64,000 nucleotides of DNA. It comes from Stenopsyche tienmushanensis (taxonomy: Eukaryota; Arthropoda; Insecta; Trichoptera; Stenopsychidae). Positions 11,123 through 22,542 of the stretch are shown here, in pieces. The stretch is from positions 744,001-808,000 of the forward strand of contig WACJ01000078.1 in the NCBI GenBank assembly GCA_008973525.1. Direction: 5' to 3'. The translations under genes were made by a program, and so were the position numbers. The notes under the pieces are model-generated. The model was given only the letters and a program-made list of their open reading frames with translations. It had not been told where the DNA came from and searched no databases. Each line of letters begins with the position of its first letter. The stretch's first letter is position 1.

Positions 11123-12106
11123 TTCTTTCACGCCTGGCAATATGATTTACAATATGAATCCAATTTATAATATTTTTGTATTCTTTTCGTTATTTATTGA
11201 ATTTAATTAGATTGATTTAAAAAAAAATGTATTATCTTCCTTATAATATTAATTTTCTCCTCGTTAAATTCGCTCTTTAAAGTTTCCAAACAAGCAACGC
11301 TTTACATATGCCAAATTTAATTTCGCAGAGATTAAACTAGCAGCATCTGGAATTGTTCAATGTTATAATTCCAGTCAAACTATTGTCTTGTTGTACAAGG
11401 GCAGGAGTATCTTTCGGCATTTGTGTAATATCAAAAGCCCAAATCCTAACTTTGAACACATATGCTGTATCCATAAAGCCTACCGTGGATTATGTTTAGC
11501 CTCTAATTAATTAGCTTGACCTCAACCTAGACCTAAACTTATACAAACTTAGAAAAACTCCATAATTTTACGTGCCCACAATGTCTAATGGTCTGAAAAG
11601 GCGTTCCTTTTTATCTGAACCACCAATTGTCGGAAGCACTCTGTTTATTTTTGCGAATTTAATTATAACGCGGAAAATAATATACTTGGGCAAATCATTT
11701 TACTATAAAATTATGGAAATTTATTTTCAAATATGTACAAAATATGTTGTAAATCTATAAATCTGCAATAGATATTTGAATGACTATGAACTTACATTTG
11801 GCTTCATTTGTTGCGTTCTGTCCTGCGCCAAATAATTTGCAGGTGATTGATGGTGGGATTCTATTGTTATGATAGCCTGAAACATTTTTTCAGGTTCCAA
11901 ATTTCCGCTGTGGTTTTTTCTTTGTATTAAATTACATTCAATCAAAACATTTTTTCCATTCAAATACAACCCCTTCAAAATAAACCAAGTCGCTGTATAA
12001 TTTAATCAAGAAAGGTAGATAAGATTAATAGTGAATTCTTGACACTTGATGGAATTTTATAGCTATTAACACATTACATGCGGGAAATATATTAATATTT
12101 TCGACG
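11123..12106. other. AT-rich stretch, no gene recognised
   Basis: Short chance frames only (for example 11572-11760 + and 11784-11978 -). A TTAACACATTACATGCGGG at 12064 resembles 10207. Confidence 0.3.
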
Positions 12107-13171
12107 AGGGTCATCGTGAAAGTGAGGTTATAAGGACTTCTGAGGCTCGGTGAATTTTTTTGTTTGGTCCTGCGTGTTTATCGGCCATTTTGTTCAATCA
12201 CAGTAAATTCTTCCGATTATTTTTTTTTACTTTGCAGAACAATACCGTCGCGAATATCCATCTGAAGCTCATGGTAAATTCTTCCGATGGATATATCGTC
12301 GCGCGTATCCGCCACCTACCATCCGTGCGAGATCCGTGCGGTCATCCATTTTTGACTTTGTAGATGGTTTGTGTATGTTGGTGATATGATAAGTCGACAA
12401 CAATTACGATTCCAACCTCAGTTTGAATGGGGCTGATGGACCGCAGGGGTTCCTCCTTTTCCATGGTACTCGTATTGGTTCGGTCATTTGTAGTTCCTAG
12501 CCATGAAGAAGAGTCGTCATTTGAGCAGCCTAAAGGCGTTCTTCTCTGTATGTACTAGGCTGTTGAAGACAGAGGTGTCGCCTTTTGCATAGAGTCCCCC
12601 TGCTCCCTTTGTAATCGGCAGTTCCAAATTCCAAATTCTTTACGGGTGTGCAGCTTACCCAGTGCAAATCATGTTAGCTGGGTTACCCGACAGCGTTTGA
12701 GCAAGTCTTGGGTCCAACCAATCGTATTGGCCGCGGGAACACGCAGTCTTCCCGCCGAATTTTCTGATCTCAAAACGTTGGTCTTTAACAGTCATGTTTT
12801 CACTGCCTTCGTCTTTATCCAATACGAATTAATAATTAACAGATTTAGAGAAGACATCCGTTTGGATTTACGGCTCTATCGCTCTTTGGGGTTTTATGGG
12901 TGAGCACCATAGAATGAAACACCCAAACGGACAGAAGAGAGAAGCTTTTCTGAACTCAATCGTAACGTAAGATGATATGTAGATATATCACTACATTTCA
13001 GAATCCAAAAGACAGTCTAAAAACTGTGACAAAACAAAATGGCCGACAAACACGCGGTACCAAACGAACTGACCGTAAGAAACATCCCTATACGCTAATT
13101 GCGCCAACTTCGAAACAAAATTATTCCCCTGGCCTCAGAAACCCTTATAACCTTCCTTTCTGGACGACCCT
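12107..13171 (+). mobile_element. Mariner family A, copy A4, both outer termini, interrupted
   Basis: The only copy here with both outer ends. The left starts AGGGTCATCGTGAAAGTGAG, and the right, reverse-complemented, starts AGGGTCGTCCAGAAAGGAAG. Both continue through GGTTATAAGG and a GAGG block into the TTTGGTCC(T/C)GCGTGTTT arm. Arms exceed 100 bp, unusually long for mariner. The left arm has lost about 50 bp relative to the right. Only traces of transposase remain around 12240-12400. About 520 bp of repeat B sits inside, replacing most of the coding region. Confidence 0.75.
12411..12935 (-). repeat. Repeat B, copy B1, nested in A4
   Basis: On the minus strand about 12720-12411 aligns with 59380-59648: CGCTG(T/C)(C/T)GGG, CCCAGCTAACA, TTTAGGCTGCTC, CTCC/CTTCATGGCTA, and a shared end AAACTGAGGTTGGA at 12411. 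The rest up to 12935 has no partner. Type unknown; a LINE 3' end or SINE is possible because of the fixed 3' terminus. Less AT-rich than flanks. Confidence 0.6.
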
Positions 13172-14520
13172 AGTACGAAGAGGCTATGAATTTACTTTTT
13201 ATTTATAGACATTTTTTTCTAGAAAATGTTTATATTTTTAGAGCTATCAAGTAGGTGACAAATTTAATTATAAATAATTGATAATCTAAATTAAATACAA
13301 ATCCGATAAAACCGATATTTCCGAATCGGTTCGGTTCCGGTTCGAAGCTCTGTTATCAAGGTAAATATTTTTTGATACATTTTAAATTCAAACTTTCTTA
13401 TTTCCGAATTTTTACCAAATATTATACATATTTTAAAATGCCAAAACTATTGCAATATAAGTAAAATTAAATTTAAAATCGTGAGTTGGATGGATCATTA
13501 TGTATCCATTTATCATAGCTAGATTTTAATATGTCACGATTTTGACATGTCGAGATTATGACTTCTTGGGTATTAATGGACGCAATTTTGCAACAGAACT
13601 CCTTCTGTATGTCTCCTAGCTTTCCATTTATTTTATAGAACTGTGTGTTAATAAATATATATTTTAAATAATATCATTTATAACGAAATTGTGCAAAATG
13701 AGAATCGTTTTACTTTAACTTAGTCTGATACTGAAAGCAATTAGACATGTTCAAATTTACGTAGAAAATACGTATTCATTTGAGACTGCTTATTGGCAAT
13801 ATTTGAGATATTTCAGATCGTTATTTTGTATATAATTTGGTGGCTCATCAATTCAGCTTTGGAAGTCTTCGGAGTGGATATAATTCAACAATCGTGCAGT
13901 AAGATGAAATTCCAGTATAATCAACCGAGTAGAAATTTTGCCATAGATTATTATATTACATATGAAGTGTTGTCTGCAAAATGAGGATTCGATCGGCTAA
14001 TGACTCCGATACAAACTTCCAAAATATTGAATTTCCAACGTCGACATTATACGGCCGTATGAAAATTAATCAGCGTATGGTCCAATTACATGGTTCAAAG
14101 TCTGGCAATGTATTGATCGTAAATCTAATAAGCAGGCCAAGTCAGTCGTGATACACCACTTGTCGTCTCGATGATCATCACTGCGAATTTATTGAAACAT
14201 TGAGCATGAAAATTCACCATTAGCCCTTTGGTGACCTATCAATCAATCAATCGTTGGACAATCGCTCCTTCCACCCGAAAGGAGAGGACATTCGTTCAAT
14301 TAGAAGAAGGTCCTCATCCTTTGACGCAAATATATAAACGTATTCATTAAAATCGGAGACAAAACCTTTGCTACATTGCCATATGCCATTATTGTCAATT
14401 TATATAATATCAGTCTAAAATAATTTGTGTTTATAGATATTTGATACACAATTTTACATAGATATAATCATTACACGAATAGTACAATTTCAACCATGGA
14501 CAGATACTTGGGTACATGAA
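13172..14520. other. AT-rich stretch, no gene recognised
   Basis: No transposase motif, tRNA or exon seen on either strand. Confidence 0.35.
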
Positions 14521-14522
14521 CA

Positions 14523-14705
14523 TCCCACTTCTGACACCAATGTTGTGTGTATAGCGTCCCCGAGCTGCGCTCCATTTCCACGTGTGGATAGAGGCGATCG
14601 GGTGTCGAATATAAATACTCTTGTAATACTAATTTACTGACGAAAGAGAGAGAGATCTGGCCGCGGTAAGGACGTCTTCCTGCATCCAAGGCTATCTGAC
14701 ATCAA
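14523..14705 (-). mobile_element. 5' LTR remnant D7 with tRNA-Leu primer-binding site
   Basis: The minus strand reads the family D hairpin block (AGCCTTGGATGCAGGAAGAC...CCGCGGCC), AGATCTCTCTCTC, and a diverged tail ending GCTATACACACAAC. At 14539-14523 it then has TGGTGTCAGAAGTGGGA. That string is complementary to the 3' end of tRNA-Leu including CCA, the usual primer for this class. So this is LTR, short spacer and primer site in order. No gag follows. Confidence 0.65.
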
Positions 14706-15480
14706 ATTGTTTAATTCTTTAACTGCTACGGTGTTTTTGATAAACGAAAGTTTTTTGCTATCTCCCTCTCTTTATTCGATTGCGCTAACATATGAGCAAG
14801 ATGCACTACAAGATTAAACATTGATACCCTGACGCTCACAAACTATTCATACTTTTTGAAGTCACCAAAGGATCAATAGCGATCATTGTTTGCATTTCTT
14901 GTAATTTCCACAATTGATAATAAATCGTAACTTAGCATCCAGAGGATTAAATAAAAAATAATACGTAGAAGCCATTGCTGATACATCTCTATTATATTGT
15001 CTCCATTATTTGAACGTTATTAATTTTGCCATTGCGTCAAAATATGAATGAAAGGTTAGGTGGGGCTTATTTTTGCCCATTAATTTTAATCCCCAAACAA
15101 GTTATAATTAATTAAAGATAGGCTTCGAAACATATTTCGAGTAGGGTGATCAATATATGTCGCATTTTATCCTACAGGTCAAGCTGACATCGATTTATAA
15201 TTTATAAAATATGACATTCTCGTTAACGTTTTCGCCAATTTGTGTGATCCCCCTCCCTCTCATATAACACAGCTATATTTAAAATTCATTAAATCAATGA
15301 GCTTTGAATAAAACTAATGATGAATCTATAGGTACTCCTGAAATCTGTAGGTAGCCACATTTTAAAAACATATATTCGCTATGAAAACCCATGCCAAAAT
15401 GGTTGGCAATAATCCCATAAAATATATTGCTAAAAGTCACATCAAAAAAATTAATCTATTAATTATTTTAGTGCTGGATG
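14706..15480. other. AT-rich stretch, no gene recognised
   Basis: Nothing recognised on either strand. Confidence 0.35.
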
Positions 15481-15655
15481 ACGATATATCGGAAGACGTT
15501 CTTCCCGCCGGAGCATAGCTTATATTAGTACCTAACTATTTCCATTGCAACGCACGGTATAATTGCGGCTCGAAAGCAAAATATATTCGCGTGCGAGCGC
15601 CGCCTTACGTTACACTGTGGACATTGGTTTGAATCCCACTTCTGACACCAGTGAA
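15481..15655. mobile_element. Degenerate LTR with inverted tRNA-Leu-type primer site
   Basis: About 15495 has GGAAGACGTTCTTCCCGCCGG, close to the plus-strand hairpin block of family D. At 15629-15650 is TTGAATCCCACTTCTGACACCA, the tRNA-Leu 3' end including CCA, which is the complement of a primer-binding site. The LTR piece looks plus-strand while the primer site reads on the minus strand, so the site may have been inverted in place. Eukaryotic tRNA genes do not encode CCA, which argues against a tRNA gene. Confidence 0.4.
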
Positions 15656-16617
15656 AATTACAACATTTAAACTCCATTGTTTAATGATAACGAAAAAAAC
15701 CAAATGTGATCGTTGATTCTGATTATACAATATATGAAATTAAATAAAACGTACCATATTTCAAAGAGCAAGACCGCATTGTTTGCTCGTAGGTTGTTGG
15801 CAACGTTGAGTTTCAGGCTCGGGCCATTATTCAACCGAAGTCAGAGACTTGACAGAACGTGTCTTACGCTAATAAAGCCTCGAGGGTGATTGCAATTAAG
15901 GGTGTTAATTAGCTGCAATGACCTCAGGGTTCCTAGTTTCTGTGAAGGAGGCTCTATCTTCGTTTCTCCGTTAATAGAAGTTGTTCTAGGGACCGACTCA
16001 AAGAGAATAATGAATTCCTACAATCTCATCTGAAGTAACCTGGAATATCCGCATCCGCAGTACACAGACGATTTGCCTTAACAAAAGATCATTTTGCGAT
16101 TTAATTAAGTCAAAGCAATCGAATCAAATCCTGGCATTTAAATTTAAACTTGTGTTGTATCATGAACACAAGGTTTGTATTATAATAAATTTCTTAATAT
16201 ATTGAGTATGAATTTATAGTTTAATTTTTTTTAAAATATTTAATCAATATAGATATGCCTGGGAATTACTGAATTTGCATTAATAATTTAACACATTTCG
16301 AGCCGCTGTGCTTCGCAAATTTGCCTGAAATCCACGCGAGTTTCGCAGAAATTATGTCAAATATGCAAAATATTTATAAAAATCGATATAAATATTAAAT
16401 CAACACATTATTTTTAACCTATGGAGCACGTGATAAAATACAAAAGTTGTTAAGAAACACAATGTTGTTAAAATAGAAATAATATAATATGAACATATTA
16501 TATTTTTACATTTGATACTTGCATGGATTATAAAGAGCACGTCTAAATCATTCAGATTTATATTAAAAATTCAATATTTTCTTAAAATTTAAATAATTTA
16601 GTAAAATTTCCAATATG
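15656..16617. other. AT-rich stretch, no gene recognised
   Basis: No supportable feature. 16290 starts TTTAACACATT, weakly like 10207 and 12064. Confidence 0.35.
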
Positions 16618-16800
16618 TACAGAGTCTTTTAATAAGGACGCTCAATTTTTAAATGTGAATAAAATGATTCGTGTATAAGATTTCCACTTTATTTTATTTT
16701 GTTAAAAATAATACTTTATGGCATTAAGTATTAAGTTTAACGTCGTTCAAATATCCGCCGCGGCTTTGCTTGGTGGCACGTATTCGGGAGAAGTTTGATG
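16618..16800 (-). mobile_element. Mariner-like DDE transposon family O, fragment O2
   Basis: Plus-strand start GTACAGAGTCTTTTAATAAG is a terminus shared with 5877. The minus strand encodes SRIRATKQSRGGYLND just before the terminus. This corresponds to the ENWTSRI...RGGH C-terminal block of DDE transposases of the insect QQDGATCHT type. Confidence 0.6.
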
Positions 16801-18082
16801 GGATATGAAGGACATTATTTATTACGAGTTATTTATTAAAGTTTTTATTCCAGTGGGATTAAAAAGTTGCCAAAATGACGGGAGACATTTATTAAAAATA
16901 ATGGAAATCATGTAATTGATTGTTTTAATAAAGTTTTTAAACTAAAAATAAAGTTAAAAAATAAACTTTGGTTTTTGGTTTGGTTATCAACTTAATATAT
17001 GTGTAAGTTCATATATGAAGCTATAAAAATAAATATGGCATTTATGTACGCCAAAAACTCAAATTACAATACACGCGTTTTCAGGTGAGCGGATCGGAAT
17101 GAGTTAAAATGTCATTTAATAAAAAATTCGCTGCTTGCTTATATCAAATTTGAATAAATAAAATAAAATTTGTTCTTGTAAATATTTCAAAGGATAATAT
17201 TATAGATTGAGGCTTGAGTCTAAATGAGAATTTAAAAAAATAAGATAAATAAGCATCATTTGCGGACCTTGCTGGAAGGGTACAGCATTACTCAGATGCG
17301 AGGAGATGTATGAGGATAAGAGCATGGATGTTACTTGCATATAAAAAAGTAACAAACGATCATGCAATCCATCCATGTTCCTAAAAGGCACCCTAAATTA
17401 TTACCTTTTTATTGCGCAATAAAATCGTGCATCCTTTTCAGGACGTTCTGAAGCGTCACCACATAACGAAATAAGGTAATTTTAAGCATTCCTTTGAACG
17501 ATAACACCCTTTTTCGCATTCAATTAATTCAATATATTGAGAAATGCAATGCTGAAACGGCTCCATGATATATATATTATGCTCGTTTTGTATGAAACCG
17601 GAAAGAAAATGAAATGAAGTGTCGTTCTCGACGATGTCTTGTGAATATAACGACTTGAAACGTAAGCGTTTTCAGCTCTTTTCAGACTGTCGAATCGAAT
17701 ACATACATATAATGGACTAATATAGACACTAGACTGCTGATATTTTTTCGAAAGTTTCGCATGAAAATGAGGTTTTTGTTAGTAAAGCAATACACTTTTG
17801 CTATAAAATTATATGAAACTTGGCAATTAAATAACGAGACTGATGATGCCACTCCATTTTAACGACATAAGCTGTTCAATATACACTTTTATTTAATTGT
17901 TTGATGAGTATGCACCCGCATGTTGAGTGCGCACTCGAGCAATCGACAGGGAGTATGCACGCACATGCTGCGGGCAGCGACCCATAACGCTTTATTTTAC
18001 AATGCCGTGCATACAAACATTATATTTACGATCTGTTTTATTGTTTTATCATATTTCAATTGTATTTCCAAATTCAAATATT
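16801..18082. other. AT-rich stretch, no gene recognised
   Basis: A 63-codon minus frame (17391-17200) has no motif. Nothing else supportable. Confidence 0.35.
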
Positions 18083-18143
18083 AGGCGGACCTGAAAGTAT
18101 TCGAACATTTTGTTTGCAAAACGAATAGGATATTATGGTGTTT
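18083..18143 (+). mobile_element. Mariner family E terminus, copy E1
   Basis: TTAGGCGGACCTGAAAGTAT is the terminus shared with 31057 and 33762. It continues through TCGAACATTTTG and GAATAGGATA, then runs straight into LTR D1. The same order E then D recurs at 31.1 and 33.8 kb. Confidence 0.55.
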
Positions 18144-18490
18144 TCCCACGCAATAGCGCTGTTAGTTTGAGCAGATTTAATTCTCCAGATTAACAGCGAC
18201 ATCTTCCGTCTCTCTTCAGGTGCAATATGTTATTTTAACAACGCCATCTCTTGTGGCCCTGCGGAGACATTGCACCTGTTTACAGATCGATCGCTTCTTG
18301 CGCGTGCACCGTTGTCGGTTGGGTAGTAACGCGCAAGTCGGGAGAGTCGTCGATTAGCCTTGGCTGCGGGATATCGTCCTTCCTGCAGCCAAATCTCTCT
18401 CTCTCTCTCCTATGTGGAATATATAGTTATTTAGAGAAGAGTCTTTTTATTAGACGCCCGTATATTCCCATCCATTCATCCAGCAATATT
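18144..18490 (+). mobile_element. Family D LTR, copy D1
   Basis: Aligns nearly end to end with D6 (59673-60038). In order: AATAGCGCTGTTA, GCAGATTTAATT, a CATCTTCCGTCTCTCTTCAG block, GCGCCATCTCTTGTGG-like, CGCTTCTTGCGCGTGCACC, the 29-nt hairpin (18362-18390), a (TC)n run, then GACGCCCGTAT and CCATCCATTCATCCAGC. The first few bases and the TGTAGC start are lost. No internal retrotransposon genes adjoin it, so it is a solo or truncated LTR. Confidence 0.7.
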
Positions 18491-18884
18491 ACGGCCCGAT
18501 AGAAGACGGACCCGAATTGACTATAATATAACTGGAAAGTTCAGTATTGTTACCTAATAGCTTGAATTTATATTTGACAAGCAAATGTCAAAAAATGCTA
18601 ATTTTTAACAAATATCAAATGTTTAAAAATGATGTGGAAAAACATGAAAAAGATATAAATAGAAAAGCAAAGGTAATTATATTATATGAGAAACGTTCAG
18701 ACGTCTTATCTGATTTTTTTTTGGGCATTGGCTTTTGAAAAAAGAAAATACGAGAGACATTCAAATATGAACCGGAATTTTGCTTTTATGAATCACAGAT
18801 CGACATGAGCAACACAGCGCGTGAAAAAATCAATATTTAAGAGCTCAAAGAGTGGAAGCATACACACACAGTCCTAACATATAC
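18491..18884. other. No gene recognised
   Basis: A 63-codon lysine-rich frame at 18547-18738 looks like chance in AT-rich sequence. Confidence 0.3.
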
Positions 18885-19560
18885 ACCCATGAGCGAGCGA
18901 GAAGTAGCATTCTCTGTTGCGCAACGCGTATTTATTAGTTTTCTCCTAAACGAAGACGTGAAATCAAAATGAAATATTGATTCGGTGATGCTATTCTAAG
19001 TAAGACCCAAGTGTTTGGTTGGGCTAAAAATGTCAAAAAAAAAAGTGGCGTCCTGTAGCGAGCATCAATGAAAATAACATTGGAGGGCGAATGGTGGCGA
19101 AGTTTCCATATCATTGTGACTTGGATACAGAAAAATATCAGCAAGATGGATTCCACGTCTGCTTTTTAGACTTTTTTTGGATCGTATTGTAATCTGCGAT
19201 GAAACATGCTTCCACCACTACACCCCAGGAAATTAAAGATCGAGTATGGAGTGGAAGAAATCTTAAGTTAAAGCGCCGATCAACCAATATTCTGCTAGAG
19301 AAAAAATATGGCTACGTACTCATAATAAACTCATCCAATTATACTGAAAACACCCAGATTACTTTACAGATTTGATCCCATGTGACTACTATATGTTTGT
19401 AGAGGCATCAGGAGAGCAACGATTTCAAGACAACGATGCGATCGAACAATATGTGAGCAGCTGGTTTTCAGAGCAGCCACTTTATTTCTTCAGTGACGGT
19501 ATCAAGATGCTTCTTATCCGATGGAATTAATGCATTTTGAATGAAAATAATTATGTAGAA
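18885..19560 (+). pseudogene. Mariner transposase relic, family I
   Basis: Most complete family I copy. N-terminus MSEREVAFSVAQRVFISFLL then NEDVKS. The first catalytic Asp block is VICDETCFHHYTP (about 19190-19228). SSMEWK follows. Later DLIPCDYYMFVE is the third catalytic block (SPDLAPSDYHLF type), and the end reads GIKMLLIRWN...NENNYVEK. Frameshifts and stops between blocks mean no functional protein. Similar to human SETMAR-type transposase domains. The central D motif (HDNARPH) is not readable. Confidence 0.75.
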
Positions 19561-19588
19561 AAAAAAACATTATTTGTATTTTTATATA

Positions 19589-19896
19589 TCTAATATATAA
19601 AAAATAATATCTGTTTGTTCGTATGTAATGTGCTGCCATACCATTTATCAGATTACGATAAAACTTCGTCTACTTATTGTTAAAGACTGCGCAAGTAACA
19701 TAAACATAGTCTAATATATAAAAATCAATGTTTGTTTGTACGTATTTAATACCCTGTCATACTGTTCATCCGATTGCAATAAAACTTTGTCAACTTATTG
19801 TTTACATTTGCGGAAATAACATAGACATAGTAAAAATATTGTTTGTGCACGCAGTTTGTTATGCGAGACGTGGGATTGCAGCCGGATAATCACTAG
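19589..19896 (+). mobile_element. Short non-autonomous Helitron-like element with two direct repeats
   Basis: Begins TCTAATATATAAAA after an A (19588) and ends CTAG before a T. This fits Helitron ends (5' TC, 3' CTRR) inserted between A and T. Two head-to-tail units (19590-19710, 121 bp, and 19711 to about 19832) share CTAATATATAAAAA, TGTTTGT(T/A)CGTAT, ATAAAACTT and ACATA(A/G)ACATAGT. A clear GC hairpin before CTAG is not evident, so the class call is provisional. Confidence 0.5.
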
Positions 19897-20783
19897 TTAG
19901 TAATACATTTGTAGCAAGCGTTTTAAATTGACAACGCTTCATTTTGACTTAATTTTCATTTGCGCGCTGTTGTAATAAACATTGATCCTAATCACATTTT
20001 TAATTAGCTATTTTTGTCGCAATTATTTATTTTATTATCCAATTAGTGTATTTATTGAATAACGATAATTATTTTTGCGTCAAAATTGAAGAGACGTAGT
20101 AATTTCGTGTCGTAAAAATTCGTCGTAAATTTTCCGTCCTTCATCTAACGTAATAATTTGCTATCGTAAAATAATTCATTGTCGCATAAAAATCATATTT
20201 TTTTTCTACGGGAAACATCCATTTGCTTTGTTAAAATGCTATTAAAAAAAAGTGTTAATCAAAATTTATGCGTTTTAAAAAAGATTCAATGCACCTCTTT
20301 GGTTTTGAATATTGACAAACCATGAATAAGATTGGATATAAAAAAATAATTTTAATTTTTTGTGAATTTTTATTGTTCAGTTCATATTTATTATGATCAA
20401 TTTTGGCATTGATCTAAAACAGAGGCGTTGAAATTGTTTGGCATCGGGGTAGTTGCCAAGGGTGCCGGAATTACAGTACGAAACTGGGGCGTTACTAACC
20501 CTCCCACTATACAATTTTTATAATTTCAGCTCAATATTTTTTCCCATAATCTTCTAGTAGGCGTGGGAAAATATCAGTTATTAAAATAAATTCGAAAAAA
20601 CCAACTTATACAAATGTTTTTCAAAATGAAATTCCTTGGCAACGAATTGAACTCATTTTTATCGACGAATAGTCAATTACATTACTGAGTTGGTTTTTGG
20701 AATTCAATATTAAAAAATATAAAAATATTTTGTAAAAAATATAAAAATAATTTGCATTTAAATATTGTATTATTTATTATAAA
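19897..20783. other. AT-rich stretch, no gene recognised
   Basis: 20090-20190 has loosely repeated TCGTAAA motifs but no clean period. No coding signal. Confidence 0.3.
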
Positions 20784-20850
20784 GGTTCATCCAAATGCGA
20801 TGCGTTGATCAACGATCCAATGTTTTCAAGCAAAATTTTGTGTGAAACAA
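20784..20850 (+). mobile_element. DDE transposon family M, deletion derivative M3
   Basis: GGTTCATCCAAATGCGATGC is the M terminus. It is followed at once by CCAATGTTTTCAAGCAAAATTT, an interior block of the M2 copy (minus strand near 54480), so most of the element has been deleted. Confidence 0.5.
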
Positions 20851-21025
20851 GACGGTACCGTATATGGCACAACTCGAGAAAATATTACAAAAAAAATCTC
20901 GGCGTTACATTTGAATGCCTCTTTTCTTTAATTAATTTGGCTTGGTGGTGTAGTACTATGAGTTTTAGTAGACGTTAGGCGAATTTGTTATAGAAATTCG
21001 CCTAAAATATCACAAAAAAAGAGTG

Positions 21026-21118
21026 CGCTGTGTGTTGTGTAATATATAATAAAATAGGCGCACTAAAAGTTAAGTGGTTGTTTTATGCTACACATAGACA
21101 CACACACACACACACAGT
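21026..21118 (+). repeat. Repeat C, copy C1, ending in (AC)n
   Basis: TGTGTAATATATAATAAAAT, then GTTTTATGCTAC and a run of about ten CA units (21097-21116). Shared with 27010-27080 and 59120-59200. Element class unknown. Confidence 0.55.
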
Positions 21119-21189
21119 ACAGAGAACTCTGATACACCAACGATGGGGGACAAGAACAGACAATCACGTCGGGCGTTCTACGGGGATAA

Positions 21190-21545
21190 AAAAAGGCGGA
21201 CAGGATTGCTAAGGGTCTGGTCTGACTGATGCCCAACATTGGAGGACCGAATATTATACATAATACATTATTATTCATTCGATGCTGCTGTACGGAATCC
21301 CAATAATAAAATCTCAAAAGGCTCAACATGGCTAGGGTACAACGCAGAAGCGTGCTCATGGTAGTTGCTGCTCACCCCACGTTATCCTGGTACTGGCCGC
21401 CACACCACCAATAGAACTCCTCGCAGAAGAGAACACATATCACAAGTTGGGAGGACACACCATGACGGTGTGACAGACAATATGAGACAGCTCTTTAAGG
21501 AGTCCGTGAACACACTGATTTATCAGAAACCTAAGGGCTTGAAAT
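21190..21545 (+). pseudogene. R1-clade LINE relic (C-terminal part of ORF2)
   Basis: Mixed-frame translation gives RIAKGLV, LMPNIGGPN, LARVQRRSVLMVVAAHPT and PPIELLAEE. These align in order with residues of the intact ORF at 49538-51436 (AEGLARLMPNIGGPK, LARVQRRSAIRVAAAYRT, PPIDLLAKE). Several frameshifts. The reverse transcriptase core is absent. It starts next to repeat C1 and (AC)n. Confidence 0.7.
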
Positions 21546-21569
21546 CTCAGAATGAGAGCTGATATGTGA

Positions 21570-22060
21570 GCAATTTCTTAAGTCCCTTGAATTACATTTA
21601 CCTTTACATTACTTTTGGTGGTACTTATAGCCCTATGAGAGAGCCCCGGTCCTCGACAACGCATATTGGCATTTCCGCTTGCCCAGGCCCAGACATGCGG
21701 CGTCTTTTTCCATCTGATTAACCAAGCGTAACCGAGGTCTTCCGACGTGTCTATTGCCACTCGGTTCAAAATCTAAGACGACTCGAGGGACTCAGTGTGT
21801 CGGCATCCGCGCCACAAGATCTGCCCAATGGAGACGGTGGCAAAGGACGAAGCTAGTAATTGCCGCCTCACAGTACATGTCCATAACCTCGCGACTAGAC
21901 CACATGACTTCAGATTCTGAGGTCTGTTGAGAGCATCTCTGCGCATGTGTGATTGATTGCGAGATTGATCGCGGCGCAGTCTGTAACAATGGTCCCGACC
22001 CACGAGTCGGCAGCGATGAACGACGGAACACACGTTTATGATTTCAATTCGCTTAGTGAT
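21570..22060. other. Higher-GC block of unknown nature
   Basis: Two overlapping minus frames (about 22033-21773) with arginine- and serine-rich, motif-free translations. No second copy in the window. It could be the 3' part of the LINE relic or unrelated element sequence. Confidence 0.25.
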
Positions 22061-22465
22061 AATGATTGAAATGAGGCATCAATAAAATATCGAATAATCG
22101 GCACAGCGTATTTATTCAACTAGCCCACAATAGAAAAATCAGTGATACGGAGCAAACGGATGATGGTCCACCCTAGGGTAGACGCTTTGTTGAAGCGTCT
22201 TTTCGAACTCGAAGTTGGTCTTCTTCTCAAAGACTCTCTTCCATCGAGGTCCAGAAACAAAGGAACCTCCGCCGCGAAAGTCTTCCTCCGTCGGGGTGGG
22301 TTCATCCGTAGAGATCCTTCTCCGTCAGGGCCTGGTAGTCAGTTTGGTTGTCCAGAGAGACCCTAATCTACTCGTACTTCTACTGTGCGCATTTTCTTGC
22401 CGGCTTAATGTCTTCTATTGCGTCGCAAAATCTCGGCGTTTTTTTGGCAGTCATTTGGTTTTTTG
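22061..22465. other. Unassigned higher-GC stretch
   Basis: Three short frames overlap between 22120 and 22466 on both strands. None has a recognisable motif and I cannot choose one. Confidence 0.2.
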
Positions 22466-22469
22466 AAAA

Positions 22470-22542
22470 GCCGCTGCCCTTTTGACAATCTGCCGCTATT
22501 TTGACAGTTGGCTGCTATTTTGAAAATTCGCCGCTGATGTGA
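22470..22542 (+). repeat. Short tandem array, about 20-22 bp units
   Basis: Four successive imperfect units of the form (G/T)GCCGCT-TTTTGACAAT: GCCGCTGCCCTTTTGACAAT, GCCGCTATTTTGACAGT, GGCTGCTATTTTGAAAAT, and a final GCCGCTGA. Confidence 0.7.

Noticed and set aside
15629..15650. tRNA-Leu gene
   Set aside because: Only the 3' end is present and it includes CCA, which is not encoded in eukaryotic tRNA genes; the upstream sequence does not fold as a tRNA.
21773..22033. Minus-strand arginine-rich gene
   Set aside because: Two frames are open over the same DNA, neither has a motif, and there is no repeat or context support.
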